64,000 nucleotides of DNA from NCBI GenBank assembly GCA_030386875.1, contig CM059575.1:53970859-54034858 (forward strand), written 5' to 3'. Numbering within the stretch: position 1 is the first letter of the stretch; the number at the start of each line of letters is the position of its first letter. Positions 11,476 through 24,600 of this stretch are shown here, piece after piece. This DNA is from Morinoia aosen (Eukaryota > Arthropoda > Malacostraca > Amphipoda > Talitridae). The notes beneath the pieces were generated by a model that was given only the letters and a program-made list of their open reading frames with translations, was not told where the DNA came from and did no database searches. The position numbers and the translations under genes are program-made.

Positions 11476-12320
11476 TACGGGCTGCTGCTCCTGCACAGGC
11501 CGGGCACCTCACTGAGGCACGGGCTGCTGCTGCTGCACAGGCCGGGCACCTCACTGAGGCACGGGCTGCTGCTCCTGCACAGGCCGGGCACCTCACTGAG
11601 GCACGGGCTGCTGCTCCTGCACAGGCCGGGCACCTCACTGAGGCACGGGCTGCTGCTGCTGCTGCGCAGGCCGGGCACCTCACTGAGGCACGGGCTGCTG
11701 CTGCTGCACAGGCCGGGCACCTCACTGAGGCACGGGCTGCTGCTGCTGCACAGGCCGGGCACCTCACTGAAGCACGGGCTGCTGCTGCTGCACAGGCCGG
11801 GCACTTCACTGAGGCACGGGCTGCTTCTGCTGCACAGGCCGGGCACCTCACAGAGGCACGGGCTGCTGCACAGGCCGGGCACCTCACTGAGGCACGGGCT
11901 GCTGCTGCTGCACAGGCCGGGCACCTCACTGAGGCACGGGCTGCTGCTCCTGCACAGGCCGGGCACCTCACTGAGGCACGGGCTGCTGCTGCTGCTGCAC
12001 AGGCCGGGCACCTCACTGAGGCACGGCTGCTGCTGCTGCTGCACAGACCGGGCACCCCACCGAGGCACGGGCTGCTGCTGCTGCACAGGCCGGTCACCTC
12101 ACTGAGGCACGGGCTGCTGCTGCTGCACAGGCCGGGCACCTCACTGAGGCACGGGCTGCTGCTGCTGCACAGGCCGGGCACCTCTCTGGGGCACGGGCTG
12201 CTGCTGCTGCACAGGCCGGGCAGCTCACTGAGGCAAGGGCTGCTGCTGCTGCACAGGCCGGGCACCTCACTGAGGCAAGGGCTGCTGCTGCTGCACAGGC
12301 CGGGCACCTCACTGAGGCAA
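11476..12320. repeat. GC-rich minisatellite, 20 units of about 42 bp
   Basis: I count 20 occurrences of the block CAGGCCGGGCACCTCACTGA joined by GGCACGGG and a variable (CTG)n run. Unit lengths are 36, 42 or 45 bp. Because the indels are nearly all multiples of three, both strands stay open in long frames (302 codons on plus, 323 on minus). One missing G near 12025 changes the plus frame. The sequence is far more GC-rich than its surroundings. There is no initiation context or conserved domain, so I call it non-coding tandem DNA. Confidence 0.92.
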
Positions 12321-15300
12321 CATACAGTGTCAACATACAGTGTGACAGTATTTCCCTTTTGCATACTTCGGTGAAACAGGACCTCTAAAGAAAAATACTG
12401 GCACACAGTGGACTCGTGAATGTCCAGGTGCACTTGACACGATGCGTTTTATCTCATTAACAGCCATTGTCTCGTCAATTGCACTGAAGGGCCACACATG
12501 CTCATTTTTGAATCGTTTGTCTCTGCGATGAATCGTAATGTGGCACAAAAGAATCTAACTCGCTGTCGCAACGCAGTCGCTCATTGAGTCTCGCCTGCAC
12601 CATTGCTCAGTGAGTCACCGGAAGGATGACTACAATCACTGAATTCTTGCACTCTTTTAAGTAATAATTTCATTTCTTGTCTGATCAATAGTTTTCTGGG
12701 TTATGAATGTTATTCATGTTCTCATTCTGTTTTCAGGAACACACAGTTTGGACTGTATTTGTCATGCATCAGTAAAAATGGAACTTATTTTATTGTCCTG
12801 ACAACTGCTTTGTGTACGTCTGTTTGATCGCTCCTGCATTCCATGATGCATAAACAAGTTAATCGTTTTAGCCTTATTAATGCCCCTTATTCAGGTCTCG
12901 ACCTTCTAACATCGCTCTGCGATGAACTCTCGCGAGTATTTCTGTTGCAGAATAGCAGGCAGTGGACAGCGAAGATATAGCTGCATGGTGTTATTATCGT
13001 TTCCTCTGATGGGTCCACCTCGGAAAATATTTGTTGCAAATGCGTTAGAGGATATTTTACGATAGGTCGTCATTCTATAGAATAATATCCGGTATCAAAT
13101 CCAAGAGTGAATGAGCAAGTTAATGATGAGTGACTTCAGTTTTTTGTCTTTCTCGTATACGACGAGTATTTGTGAAGACGAAATTCAAACATTTAAGGAT
13201 GAAATCATCCAATTAGGAGAAATCAAAACATTGACTTCACCCAGGAATTACTTACCTCAAAACTTTATCTAAGGCCATAGTTGTACGATAACAATGTGTA
13301 TATAACTTGCAATTCTTCATTACATTTAGAAATTGCGTCGAGATGTTCAACTTTCTATTTTTTATGTTTATGGCATAAGTGTATTCTTTGTGAGCACGTG
13401 GTGGGCAGGTCTTAATCGAATGAGGTGTCCGTGTTACGATTCGCTCCAGTGCGGCCACAGCGTCCGGCATTTGTGAGCAGATCGAGCCAATTCCAGCATT
13501 TTGTGTCGCTGGTCGCTCCGAGCATTTGCTGCCAAGCATTTTACTGTCCGCATGTCCCACTTGCAGAGCCAGGTACAAGTCATCCCGTTGTGTCGCTTAG
13601 TTCCAGTGTGTCTAATTTGATTCCAACTCCACACGCATCACATCGCCTTATTCTGAGTGACGACGCCAACAGGTGCTCTTAATAATGGTTATGTGATATT
13701 CGTCTCTTAAATAGATGTTCAGTGTTCTAGTCGGAAAATTACCTCGCCCCCTATGGAATGTTATGCTATTGGAATAATTTGGCAGCTAGCAGATATATTT
13801 TTTTTCATTTTCAACCTAAGCGTGTGAAGATGCCCGTGAACACTTGCCCTGCCTCGAAAATTCAAATTAGAGAACTTCATTTCATGTGTAACTTTCATTT
13901 CAAATAATTCAGGAAATCTGTTTACATTCAATTCTACTTATTAGTTGATTATTTTCATGTTGTATAGGACATATTTTTTTATTCGTGGAGTGTACAAGCC
14001 ACCAATACAATTTATAATTTTAACCTTGTTCCAAATATTAACTTTTGGTAGGCCCGTAAAAAGTCTCCAGTGTAAGATAAAAGAAAGATTCGGTGTAAAA
14101 CTCTGAGTTTTTCCCTTAAACTTCGTACTTTTAAAAACTTTTTGCATTGAAGCGTACTTGGGAGGGCTCACTATTATGTAAATATTTAAATTATTCATTT
14201 TGGCAACGTGAGTTGAATACCGATACCTGTCCGTTTCCCATCGAGCATGTGCCGCCTAGTCGACGCCTGGTAAACTGAAATAACGCCGTGACCGAGTTGG
14301 AAAATTTTATAGGATTTTCAAATATGATAGGAAGCGAAAAGTAGTTCAACCAACGCCAGCTTTAACTCCTTGATCGGAGTTTCAGTCCCAACTCCTGCTA
14401 GAGCTTTACAGTGCATTGATTGAGCTTTAGAGAACCACGTGAATATATCGAGACTAAAGTGATTGATGGTAGCAGCGTCATAAATATAGAGTCTAGACTC
14501 GTGTCTGTAGGATATAAGCCCATGACAGATGGGGCGTAACCTGTCTTTTCTGGAGCATGTGAAGAGACGGCTCTTATTTATTGGTATTGGAAATTATACG
14601 AGGACACGAAATATACAGAGGTCGAAGCAGCTTGCGCACCATGCCATTAAGAAATATTTTACGGTATTCAGAACTGAGAACTGAAGAATTTGAGCATACC
14701 TCTAAGAATGCTCACATTTAGCAACAAACGTTTATTGAAGTACTATGTACGATTTTAAATCTTGTTCAATCCCTTTTAATTTAGTAATTTATTCAGAAAA
14801 TTTGAAACATAAATTAAATTTCCAATAGTCTCTGAGAATAGTCCAATAGTCTCTGTATACCTAATGTAGTAGTCATAAAATACAATCCCTGTAGCTCGCC
14901 GCTGTTATCTTGCTCTTTTCTGGTTAATCTATTTCTCATCCTTGTGGTGCTGTGTCGGTAGTCACGTTACGGTATTTTATCTGCTGTTCTTCTCGTCAAA
15001 CATTCAGAAAGTCTTTTTATTTATTGATATTATTTTTTTCTTGTTATGATGCATGAATCAACTATAAGAGTTGCTGATATCATCACCTTTATCTGTTAAT
15101 TGTTTCTTTCAATCAGAATAGGTTTATCGAGCAAAAATGTGGAGTGGCTGTAAGTATAAGAAGGGTGGTGGTGCATATCGGTAGTTATTTATTTCAATAG
15201 GTACTTTGCACATTTAAAAAACAATTCCACCATCATCATCATCATCGGCTTCGGAAAAATACTCTTGTAGCTAATGTTTAACATCTATCTATTATAAAGA

Positions 15301-16507
15301 TAGAGATTATATCCACTGATCAAGTTAATTATAGGCTCCACGACTAATTTAGCCCCACACGCTTCACTATCTGTGTAGGCCCTAAAGACAATCTGAGGAG
15401 AGTTCACAATCAAGATCAGGCGAGTGTTACTGAATGAAATAAGAGAATTCAGCCTTGAGTTCGAAGAGAGCTGTTGCAAACGTTATTAGCAGAAGCAAAG
15501 GAGCCGAAGAAGTCTGCGGCTGGTCCAGAGTTTGAGACTCGCTTTTGAGAGCATATTAAAAGGAATTGACAATGATGGCTGGTGATGGTTGGGTTGGCCT
15601 TTGCACTTCACAAGGGAGTGTTGGAATGGAGTTCAAGTATAAAGCTTGGAAATGTGACTGAGAGCTCAAGGTGTGATCGTTTGTTTTGTTAAATTGGGAT
15701 AATGAAAATAAGGTCTTCCCTCAACGCTGTCGGGTCGGGGAGTCTGAAATATGCGACACCAGTTGTAACAGAACTCGGAGTTGCTGTCTTATAAGGTTGA
15801 GCCGCTCCAGGGTACGCCAGCCAGTTAGAGGGGTCCCTTAACGCAGTGATGAAACGTTTGATCGCATTATGAGAAAATAGGTATGTCATCCTAACGGTGC
15901 CAAACTAAGCTTAAATGAATCAATTATCCTACAATGAATTCTATGGAAAAAAATCTATCTATAAATATTTATTTCTTATACAATCTAAAAAAAAATATAT
16001 TTAGAAAATTTTTTGAAAAGCCATCTTTGGAATCTTGAGTATGACCTGGAGAAGCGAGTGGAGAACAAAAGGTGGAGAACAAAAGGGTAAACATTCCTAC
16101 TCAGGGAATATCTATATAAGCCCTCTAATCATTTCGTTGTCTGAGCTTCGTTCTCCGAGAAGCAGATTGCATAAAACTTGTAGTGAATAATATTTTTTGA
16201 GTATGGATGATGCAGTGAGTTTTCGTGAATCGAAAAATTCAGGTAGGCCGCAAGAGTTCTCTAAGAGGTTAGATATATTTATAAATGTTCACGGTGATGA
16301 TGGAGCCATGACACTGTTCATTTTTTTGTTTCATCTACTCAAAACAACGATGTATTTTGAATGACATTGGAATAAAATGAAAGCGTATCATTTTCCATCT
16401 TAAATTCAAATAACTTTTCGAACAATTTACATTGGACTCAGTTCGAGTGACGAACAAGGCCGTTTGAGAACACTGACCGAGCTCGAGCTGCTCCCCTGCC
16501 CAGTCTA
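12321..16507. other. No gene recognised
   Basis: Mostly AT-rich unique sequence. A more GC-balanced segment at about 13400-13680 gives overlapping short frames on both strands without a recognisable domain. A short CAT repeat sits near 15232-15246. I found no transposon ends. Confidence 0.5.
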
Positions 16508-16600
16508 ACTTCTTTGCCGCCTACACGCATGTTTTTCGCCACCCAAGTAATTAAGTCGCTTGGGCGGTGAAAAACATACATGCCCCGTCGAAAAAGTTGA
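16508..16600. repeat. Short inverted repeat with 11 base loop
   Basis: The left arm ends GTTTTTCGCCACCCAAG and the right arm begins CTTGGGCGGTGAAAAAC, giving a near-perfect stem of about 17 bp. Looser pairing continues outward to the AACTTCTTT / AAAAAGTT flanks. It may be the remains of a small non-autonomous element or a cruciform-forming site. It has no poly-T run, and a bacterial terminator is not expected here. Confidence 0.75.
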
Positions 16601-17503
16601 ACTGCGTGCAAGACGTGAGCCGCAGTCCACCATGCCGCAGCTGTAGGACGATCTCGTGTTGCCAGCGACAGCGCCTGCGGGCATCAGTCCTGACGTGTAT
16701 ACAGGGATTATTTTCCCCGATATCTCAGTGATTCATGAAGTTTGATCTTCCTTTAATCATGTTTACTGGTCACAGGCATGAAGAACTTCTGCTTAAATTA
16801 CAATGTGGTCCATGGTGCTCTCCTAATTGGTAAATTAAAATTAATATCGAATAATGCTATTTGAAATTCTCTATTTATCAACTGGCCTCATAATTCTGAT
16901 AACATAATCCTTTCGCTAAGGGGTGTATCTTAAGCGTCAATTTTGTCAGTCCTTCCACTTTAAGGCATGAGGAGGCATTTTGAAGTAGTTTTGAGGATAT
17001 CGCGAACATGGAATGTATAGCCCTACTTTGGGTGATCAGTAGCACTCATGCAACCATTGTATATAGAAAGATATCGATTTAATTGTCACTAAACTTAAAT
17101 TACTTCCAAGTTTGGGCTCGTGGTTCGTGATTAGTGGGAATTTTGCCCCACTCTTCCCCCCCCCCCCACCCTAGTTTAGGTTTTCTGATTTGATTCAATT
17201 TGTGCACTGATTAGTCGTGGTCTAAATAATACTCATAGAATATGATCTACGATATTTTTTCTTTGCCAGTTGTTTATACATGCATGCATTTCTGAAACTT
17301 AGATTCATACGCTTGTACATGCAGTAGCAGCTATGATAAATGAACGGAAACAACAACAGCACTTATCAGTTCATCACTGAAACATTATTAAATGATCCCA
17401 TGGGGAAACTTTCCCAAAATCTATAAACTAGACATCAAGTTGCAAGTTGCAAAACAATTTTGGCACGATTTTCAAATTTGGAAAAATTTGGTGAATTATC
17501 CCG
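16601..17503. other. No gene recognised
   Basis: AT-rich sequence with a C-run near 17156-17167. No domain or element end was recognised. Confidence 0.5.
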
Positions 17504-18694
17504 TGGCCAAAAGTTAAGGAACAATTTAAAAGTTACTTTATTTAGCCTTCATTCTTTTTTCAAAACAATATACTTTTTTAGAGTTATAGACGATACTCTT
17601 AAATGGTTTGAAGTATTTGTGAGCGATATGGTGATGTCGACAGGTAAAACCCTGCCGTCCGAAGAAAAGGAAATCATTTTGCCAAATTATTAGGAAAAAA
17701 GTCAATAACAGAAATTGCCAGCATTTGATGAAGGTCTGAATGTGCCATCCATTGCGTGGTGAGCAGAGATGAAACACCTAAACGGCAGATGCGACGCCGA
17801 GGACTAAAAGACCTCCCTCCATAAACCTCTGCACGAGATAATTCCAAGATAGATATGATGGCTAAAACTGAACATTGTGCAACAGATTTCTCATAATTTA
17901 AATGAAGAAACAGTGAATATTATCTCGAGGAAAATAGTTTCGCACAGGCTACAAAATGTAGGATTGCATGCTCGGGTGCCAGCCAGCAAGCCTTTCATTA
18001 AAAAACTTAGTCCCTTCTCGATTTTGCGAGAGAGCATGTTCTCTGGACTGATGCACAGGGGGCTGAAGTTAACTTCAGAGACAAATCGAAGATCAATGAG
18101 CTCGGTTCTGAGGGTAAAATATGTGTACGACTCATAACAGGTAGAAGATTATCGCCAGATGCGTTAAAAAACGTGAAACTTAAAGGGGAAAGTGTGATGG
18201 TGAGGTGAATGATTTCTTCCTCTTGAGTGGGCACCATTTTACGCTAACGTGGAATAATTAATATTGAAGTTTATCACCAGATTCTTCATCATTATGCTGT
18301 GTTGAGCTCACACCTTAGTCCTTGTCAACCCACCATTGCAAGACAATGGACCTCGTCATTAGGCAAGGAAAATCATGATCTGCCTGGAAGAGAAAATAAA
18401 TACTCCAATGAACTGGCCAGCTCAGAGTCTCGCTCTTAACCCTGTCGAAAATGTTTGGAAGATAAGCGAGAGAGAGGCCAGAAAAAAATTGTTAAAACCC
18501 GGATCATCTCTGGCATTAACTGACAAAAGAGTGGGAAAGGAGCACCAGCGGGTTTTGCAGGAAACTAATAATGTCATGTGCTCGACGATGCAGTGAAGTG
18601 ATAGAAAATGAGTGAACTTCTACAATTTATTGAAATTATTGTATAAATTTAGCAATAAATCGACGTTTTTATACAGTTCCTGAACTTTTGGCGG
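17504..18694 (+). mobile_element. Tc1-like DNA transposon, degenerate
   Basis: The element is bounded by imperfect inverted ends: GGCCAAAAGTTAAGGAAC at the left (from about 17505) and the complement of GCCAAAAGTTCAGGAACTG at the right (to about 18692). Between them lies a broken transposase on the plus strand. The size of about 1.2 kb is close to that of a full Tc1 element without large deletions. The exact ends and the TA target duplication could not be fixed because the flanks have diverged. Confidence 0.7.
17636..18598 (+). pseudogene. Tc1-like transposase, degenerate
   Basis: Pieces of a Tc1-type transposase run in the expected order in shifting frames. GKTLPSEEKEIIL is the N-terminal helix-turn-helix. 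SHRLQNVGLHARVPASKPFI is the linker/second helix-turn-helix, resembling the usual R-x-L-x-x-x-G-L-x-x-R-x-P-x-x-K-P. A frame with VLWTDEAEVNFRDKSKI holds the first catalytic Asp. MNWPAQSLALNPVENVWK is the W-P-x-Q-S-P-D-L-N-P-I-E-N-L-W region, with the last catalytic Glu kept. Several frameshifts and stops make it inactive. Confidence 0.82.
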
Positions 18695-18768
18695 TGATAT
18701 AATTCATCAATTTGTCTTACGCATTAAAATTTTGTTTCAAAATTGTAGTAAACCCTGTGGTTATGTAT

Positions 18769-19192
18769 CTACATGTTTTCATTTCAAATTAATCCAAGTC
18801 AAGTTCAATTTAATCCATGTCAAGTTCTATTTAATCCAAGTCAAGTTCAAATTTATCCAACCCTAAGTTGAGTTAAGAATTGACATAATCACTCGTTAAT
18901 TTGAGCGTTTATTGTGTTAAAATGGGCCTATTGGATGTGATGAGCAAGACAATTGCTTTTCCTTTCAGCAAGGAATACATAAATTTCCGCCGGTGTTGCA
19001 ATCTAAAGACAAGCTGTTGGAAGATATGCTAAGTATCCAGCATCAAGAGGCCGAGTGTGATTCAAATCTTTTACCGGAGTAAAAGATACAAGTCAATTAT
19101 AAGAACTTCGTACTATACTACACATTACAGTTATTCCAAAATTCTGCATTAATAGCTGTATGCATTGATTCAAATGTTTATGTTCAGAAGGT
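18769..19192 (+). mobile_element. Single arm of the foldback family at 2.1-4.3 kb
   Basis: Starts with CTACATGTTTTCATTTCAAA, the same end as the 2139 element. It continues through three to four of the subterminal repeats, then GAGTTAAGAATTGACA, TTAATTTGAGCG and AATTTCCGCCGGTGTTGCAA, and ends near the AAGGTAAC stretch. No opposite arm is found in the flanks, so this is a solo or truncated arm. Confidence 0.82.
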
Positions 19193-19314
19193 AACTTGAG
19201 ACTTGCTGTCTGAGCTCAGTTTTGAAGCCCATGGCACAATTGCCTGTAATTACATCGCTATTTATTGCGTCTTTATTTTAGTCGGGTTGTGGCAACTGTT
19301 TTTCTGCTCTTTAA
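19193..19314. other. Spacer between the foldback arm and the TTAA element
   Basis: Short unique sequence; nothing recognised. Confidence 0.5.
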
Positions 19315-19477
19315 GGGGGTCCTCAAAAAAAAATAATTTTTGATCCGATTGGTCTGAAATTTGGTCAGTATATGTATTTTTGCAAGAAAAACATATTTGA
19401 ATGGCAAAATTTTTTGATTTAGGCTTTAGTTTTTCCGAAAAATTTGAAATATTAGTTTTTTGAGTCATTTTTATGCA

Positions 19478-19726
19478 TGTGCCGTCGCGGTTGCGCACTT
19501 TCTCTGTACATATGTTCGTACATATGCTGATGCAACGCCTGGGTGCGGTTTTACCGCAGTGCGGGTGCTTGGTCAGCAAATTGAGACTATATAAAGACGT
19601 GCGCGACTTGCAAAGTCGCATTTGGTCCGTGTTCCTCCCCTGTACAACACCTCTACCAGTAAACGTCGCCTATAACCAGCGTTATCTCTCTACCCCTCGG
19701 ACTTCACACCTACTTTTGCCTTTACA
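19478..19726 (+). repeat. 5' LTR
   Basis: Begins TGTGCCGTCGCGG and ends TTTGCCTTTACA. It contains a TATATAA box at 19588-19594 and a small palindrome, ACATATGTTCGTACATATG, upstream of it. Confidence 0.93.
19588..19594 (+). promoter_or_regulatory. TATA box in the 5' LTR
   Basis: TATATAA followed by AGACGTGCGCG; in an LTR this position marks the likely start of the genomic RNA, about 25-30 bases downstream. The same box occurs in the 3' LTR at 24711-24717. Confidence 0.6.
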
Positions 19727-19727
19727 C

Positions 19728-19745
19728 TGGTGGCGAGACAAGTGA
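19728..19745 (+). other. Putative primer binding site
   Basis: TGGTGGCGAGACAAGTGA begins one base after the 5' LTR. The leading TGG would pair with the CCA end of a tRNA; I could not assign which tRNA. Confidence 0.55.
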
Positions 19746-22700
19746 CGGACCCACGAATTCGCGAAGATATTTTGAGAAGAAAAGAAGATACAGTATTCGA
19801 CGAGCAACCTAAATAAGTTTGAGAAGAAGGTCGAGTGACTTCAGCAAATCAAGACGACGGAGATAACTACAGAGAATTCGAGAGAACTCCAGGAAGATCG
19901 TCTGGTGACGAGAAGAAATATACTTTCTACGAAGATTATCTGCAGAGACTGCAGAGCAACGAGATATCGACTATAAGGACAGCATCTACAGACAGAGAGG
20001 TTCAGAGTTCTACGGAGAGGGCGACTACGGAGCTGAAAACTTCAACTACGAGGTGATTCATCCGACTACAGTTTCGTTATCTTAGTGCTGTGGACGGAGC
20101 AGTGACGGTGCATCGCCTACAACGATGACAGAGATCACGACATCGTGCGACAACTCTAACTACAATTTAAGATAAGTAAAGCAGCAATTAATGGTGATAA
20201 TTGTAACAGTGCCGTTGCAGCTAACTATTCATTGCACGTGAGGCAGGCAGCGTGCAGCGTGCGCGTCAGCCAGTGCCAGTACGTGCGGGCGTCAAGGTCA
20301 ACCTAGCTGGGCTGTACTTGCAGTTGCAGAGAGCAGGCTGTGTGTTCAATGACCCCTAGACATGAGCTGTTTTCAAGGTGTTACGAGTCCTATTTTTTAA
20401 AGTGAGTGGCGCTATTTTCTCGAGGTGTTACTATAACTGCTTCAAGTACTTTTGTATTGTTTTAGTTGTGTAAATTCAATCTTGAGCAACGTTAAACTCA
20501 TTTGAGCAGTGATGTTATTTGTGTAATACGTAGAGACCAAACTCGTAACGTAATTATGCCTGAAATTTCAGTATCGAGTGATTTTCGAAATAGTAGAATG
20601 CCTACCACAGTTTTTTTTCTGATGTGGATATATTGGCGACAGAGAGATAAGTATACTTAAATACCTTCTGTGGTCTGTACAACATGTAGGTCATGTGAGA
20701 TTTATTTTTTTTTGCTGGTTGCGTCTGGTAGGATGATGGAGGGGGGAACTGCATTCCAATTTGCCCAAAGGTGATGCTGAAGACCTTTGTAAAAATCAAC
20801 TTTCTAGCGTTAGAGTATAGTAAAATTTGAACAGGAATTGAAAGATAGTTTTCGACTAGTACAGAGCAGGCTGAGGATTAAGCCTAGCGAGAAATATGAA
20901 GTAATGATGAGACAATAATGATGAAATATATTGTGACTTTTAATGTGATGAGAAGTGCTATGTGACTTCGGGAATTAAGAATAAATATAAGTAGGAAGGA
21001 GTAAAGATACTCTTCCGAGTGAGGTAAATAATCGTGGATGATATTCTGATGATACCTGATGTGCAAGGATTGCACGGTTAAAGTAAGAATGAAGTATTTT
21101 TGAATACCGTAAATAATGCAGAGTGTCTGATGACAGACGTGGTTGCCCAGAGGAGGCGTAAAGAGTAATATTTGCTACGGTAGAGAGAGCCTCGAAAATG
21201 GCGGTGCTGTGGGGCAGCGAAAAAACCCCGAGACAGAAGTGCTGTGGGGCAGCGAATAACCCCGAGACAGAAATGCTGTGGGGCTATCTGGGAAAAGGCA
21301 AATTAGTACCAGGTAATTCTATCAGCGAGGTCAAAGTATTGAAGTAGAAATGAATTCGCGCAGACAATTAAGTGAGTAAGCTTTAGAGAAGCGAATGTTT
21401 GCAATGTTCACGGTGATGCGGATCTACCCAAAGTCGACAGTGTTGTGGTGGAAGTTTCAATGCCATCTCTGGTAAAGACGTTGGGATGATATTGCTAAAC
21501 CGGGGCATTGTTGTAACGATATTCGTGTTGACGAACTAGGAATTAATGCCAGTGATACCATGATGGTCAGAGTAGCATTGTAGATTGCGGTTGTCATTGT
21601 GCTGGCGAACAGAAGTAACATACAAGAGAAGTAATGAGAGGCGTTAGACGCCCATTAATTAACCACGCGTGGTGGTGAGGTACTAAGTTAAGAGTAACTA
21701 GTAATAGAGTGTACAGAGTGTAGAGTGTGCAGAGCTGCACGCAGCTGCACCGAGACATTGAACTCGGAGAAAAAAGAGCACTAGACGACATGCAAACGCT
21801 GACTCATACGCCAGACAGAAAGGCGCCTTACTTCCTGTGGCTCTGTTTAGCAACAGTTGGTAGCCAAGGTACGAAGGCATGGATATGAATATGACTGGTG
21901 AATCGTCATGAATAGGATGTGTTTTGAAGAATTGACATATAATTGAATAGTGGAAACTAATTAAAAGTAAGAGCAAAATTTCATTTATCTCTTCGTTAAT
22001 TTTTGAAGAGAGTGGCTGCCCGTAATGTTTTTTGAGCACGTTTACGATCTAGTGCGTCATAACAGTCATTTTTGCAAGTCTTCTAGAATTTCATACTCAG
22101 TAAAGTTTTATGTTGTGTAATTTGAAATTAATCAAACGCAAAAGAATGTAAAATTTATCGTCAAGTCTCCCAAGGTTTCTACGGGATAATTAACAACTGA
22201 TTGAACGATTAAAATTTAGAGTGCTTAACGTCAATATTGATTTTTACCTTGACAACTTTTCGTGTACATAGCGTAAAATGTGTGTTTCTTATGTATTGAA
22301 TTGTGTCTTTTTGTTGTATTTGCTTATGCTTCATGTTAACCTCGTATATGCATTAGTATTTAACCTTTTTAATTAAGGCATTAACGTAACGCGATAAGTG
22401 AAACGTAAAGTACCCGTTCACAGTGTAACAGTTCAACAAGTACAGTATAATAATACGTAATTTTCTTGTGCAAAAGCAGTACGTGATTATTGATTGTGAT
22501 CTGTCGTGGCAAGAAACATTGATGACCTTGCAGAAATTTATTTTTTCATTGTGCATCGAGGCTGAAAATGCCCCAGTTTTGCTCACAATAGAAACGGTTA
22601 ATTAACAGTTTTTAGTTTTGAATTCCACATTTGCGAGATAAGATTACTGATGAGAAATTTGAATGTCTGTAACGAAGATTAAATGTAAATGCGAAATTTA

Positions 22701-24585
22701 GTCGTTTTTATTAGTTTAGCAATTATATTTCGGGAAAATTCTTGGATGCTAATGAGGAAGCTACTTTTTGTTTGTCATTTCACTTTATTTGTGCATTCAT
22801 GTACGAAAGTTTGCGCTCTAGCCATGCTAATCGTTTTTGTATTAAATTCCAATTTCAGTTCGAGCGTGTGCGAGCGGTAACACGACATCTGTAACGCGAT
22901 TCATGCTGCTGTGCCAGCAAGGAAGCACAGCGATTACGGGCGAGTCACGCAGTCACACGTGACGGGGTACGCACTATGCAGTGCGGAGTCCGGCTGCGAC
23001 AGGCTGGCGCCCCGCAACTGTCAACAAACATCGATGGCCTTGGCGGCAGCTAAGCTTCGCATACAGCGAAGAGATTACTGGACTTTGCCTTCGCGCGCAG
23101 TCAAGAGATTACTGAAATTCAACTTCGCGCGCAGTGATTTGAAAAGAGTAACTTACCTTGAAGATTTAATGTGGTTTTAATACTTTACAGTGTTACTTAA
23201 CCATGTTCGTAATGTTGAAAACGTGGTTTAATAAATTTTGAAACTTGAAAGTAGGTAATTATAAATTCAGTCGTTCAAAAATTATGACTTTGTTTACATT
23301 TTATTACGATTACATTACGATAATTTGGAAACCCGATTTTCATATTCATACTTGATGTCTTAAACTAGCGTGTGTTCGATTTTGCTACGTATTATCTTAT
23401 ATCTTACTCCACGTTCTACATCGTTATGTTACCGATAGAATTAAGTTTTACGAGTCTACGGTACTCTGTTTATTCTGATTGGTTGTTTTACTAATAGTGG
23501 AAAAATTCTGTTCTAATTTGTGCGATGTTTGGTTATAAGATTATCCAACTTCTATTTTTAAGTCTACGGTAACGAAGACGATGTTTTGAATGTTTCTTTT
23601 TGGTGAAAACTTTAATGATGCTTTATTTACAATCAACTCAACTTTTCTGTATTATTTTTCGTTACCTACGAGGCAATAGTTTTGATTATTATAAAATTTT
23701 CCGAAATTGCCTTGCCGAAGAACTCGTGTTTTGCTCGGTGTTACTGTTTCACCAGAGATGTAAGCGGATGTTTTTATATTTACTCATGAATTAATATTAA
23801 GTTGGTATTTCCAAGCTTGTGTTTTACGTATTTCATTTTAACCATGTTCGCGAAGATACTCGAGTCGATGCAGTGTTCAGGTATATAATTATGATTTGTT
23901 CATTTTGGTTTATCGATAACTCAATTTATGCGAATACTTGTTCATTTAAAATTTTAAAGGTATTGTGTATTTAATTTCATGCGTGTTATTATTATCCTTA
24001 ACGAATGTATTGATTTATTTAAATTTTATGGCGAGAATGATTTTTTATTTGTCGAGGTATCTGCGTGCCCTATTTCTTATTTGTGTTTGATTAAAAACTT
24101 TTTAGTTGTTGTTTCAACGATGCGATTTTCTTTTTCATTTTTACTGCGTTAGCATTTGAACTGTTTAACACAAAACAATGTTAGAGTTAATTGTGTTTTT
24201 CATGGCTGGTGTTCATGTTAGCGGATTTTTGTTTTTTTTAGTACGACACGTGCCGAGGTGCATTGTTTTAAGGTTTTCTGTTGCCAGAAAATTTTTTATG
24301 TTGCAATGTTCGTGTGCCAAAATTTTTTTTTTGCGTTCTATACGTGTCTTGAGCAGCGCCTCTTCCCATGTTTTTTTGGTGATGGGGGTGTTTGCGTTTT
24401 TCTTTGCAATGCTTTTTGTTGAATTTAACTGGACGCGTTTGTTTTTCCTGTTACTGGCAGTTGTTTTTACCACGAAAGGATTATTTTAATTTTTTGGTTT
24501 TTCTAACCAGGATGCCTTTAGCTTACTGTGTTGATTTTTAATTTACGATTCTTCCCTTTGATTCGTTTATTTTGTAATAAATCAG
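19746..24585 (+). other. Non-coding interior of the LTR element
   Basis: About 4.8 kb without a protein-coding frame. Recognisable structure is limited. There are two and a half direct repeats of CTGTGGGGCAGCGAA with AACCCCGAGACAGAA at about 21207-21290. A pair of repeats sharing AAGAGATTACTG and TTCGCGCGCAGT lies at about 23068-23135. A T-rich, TTTTTT-punctuated 3' third runs from 24050 to 24540. The interior is not obviously a scrambled gag-pol. Confidence 0.7.
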
Positions 24586-24600
24586 GCATGGGGGAAGGTG
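24586..24600 (+). other. Putative polypurine tract
   Basis: GCATGGGGGAAGGTG lies directly before the 3' LTR; the GGGGGAAGG core would prime plus-strand synthesis. Confidence 0.6.

Noticed and set aside
11462-12433. Protein genes of about 300 residues on both strands
   Set aside because: Both frames are by-products of a repeat whose period is a multiple of three; no start context, no domain, and a frameshift at about 12025.
16204-16365. Short exon starting MDDAVSF with a GT after AATTCAG
   Set aside because: The donor match is minimal and no partner exon or homology is visible.
19473-19745. Duplicated 87-90 codon genes at 19.5 and 24.6 kb
   Set aside because: Both frames are translations of the LTRs.
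24178-24489. 103 codon hydrophobic membrane protein inside the LTR element
   Set aside because: A T-rich tract gives Phe and Leu codons by composition alone; there is no motif or conserved start.
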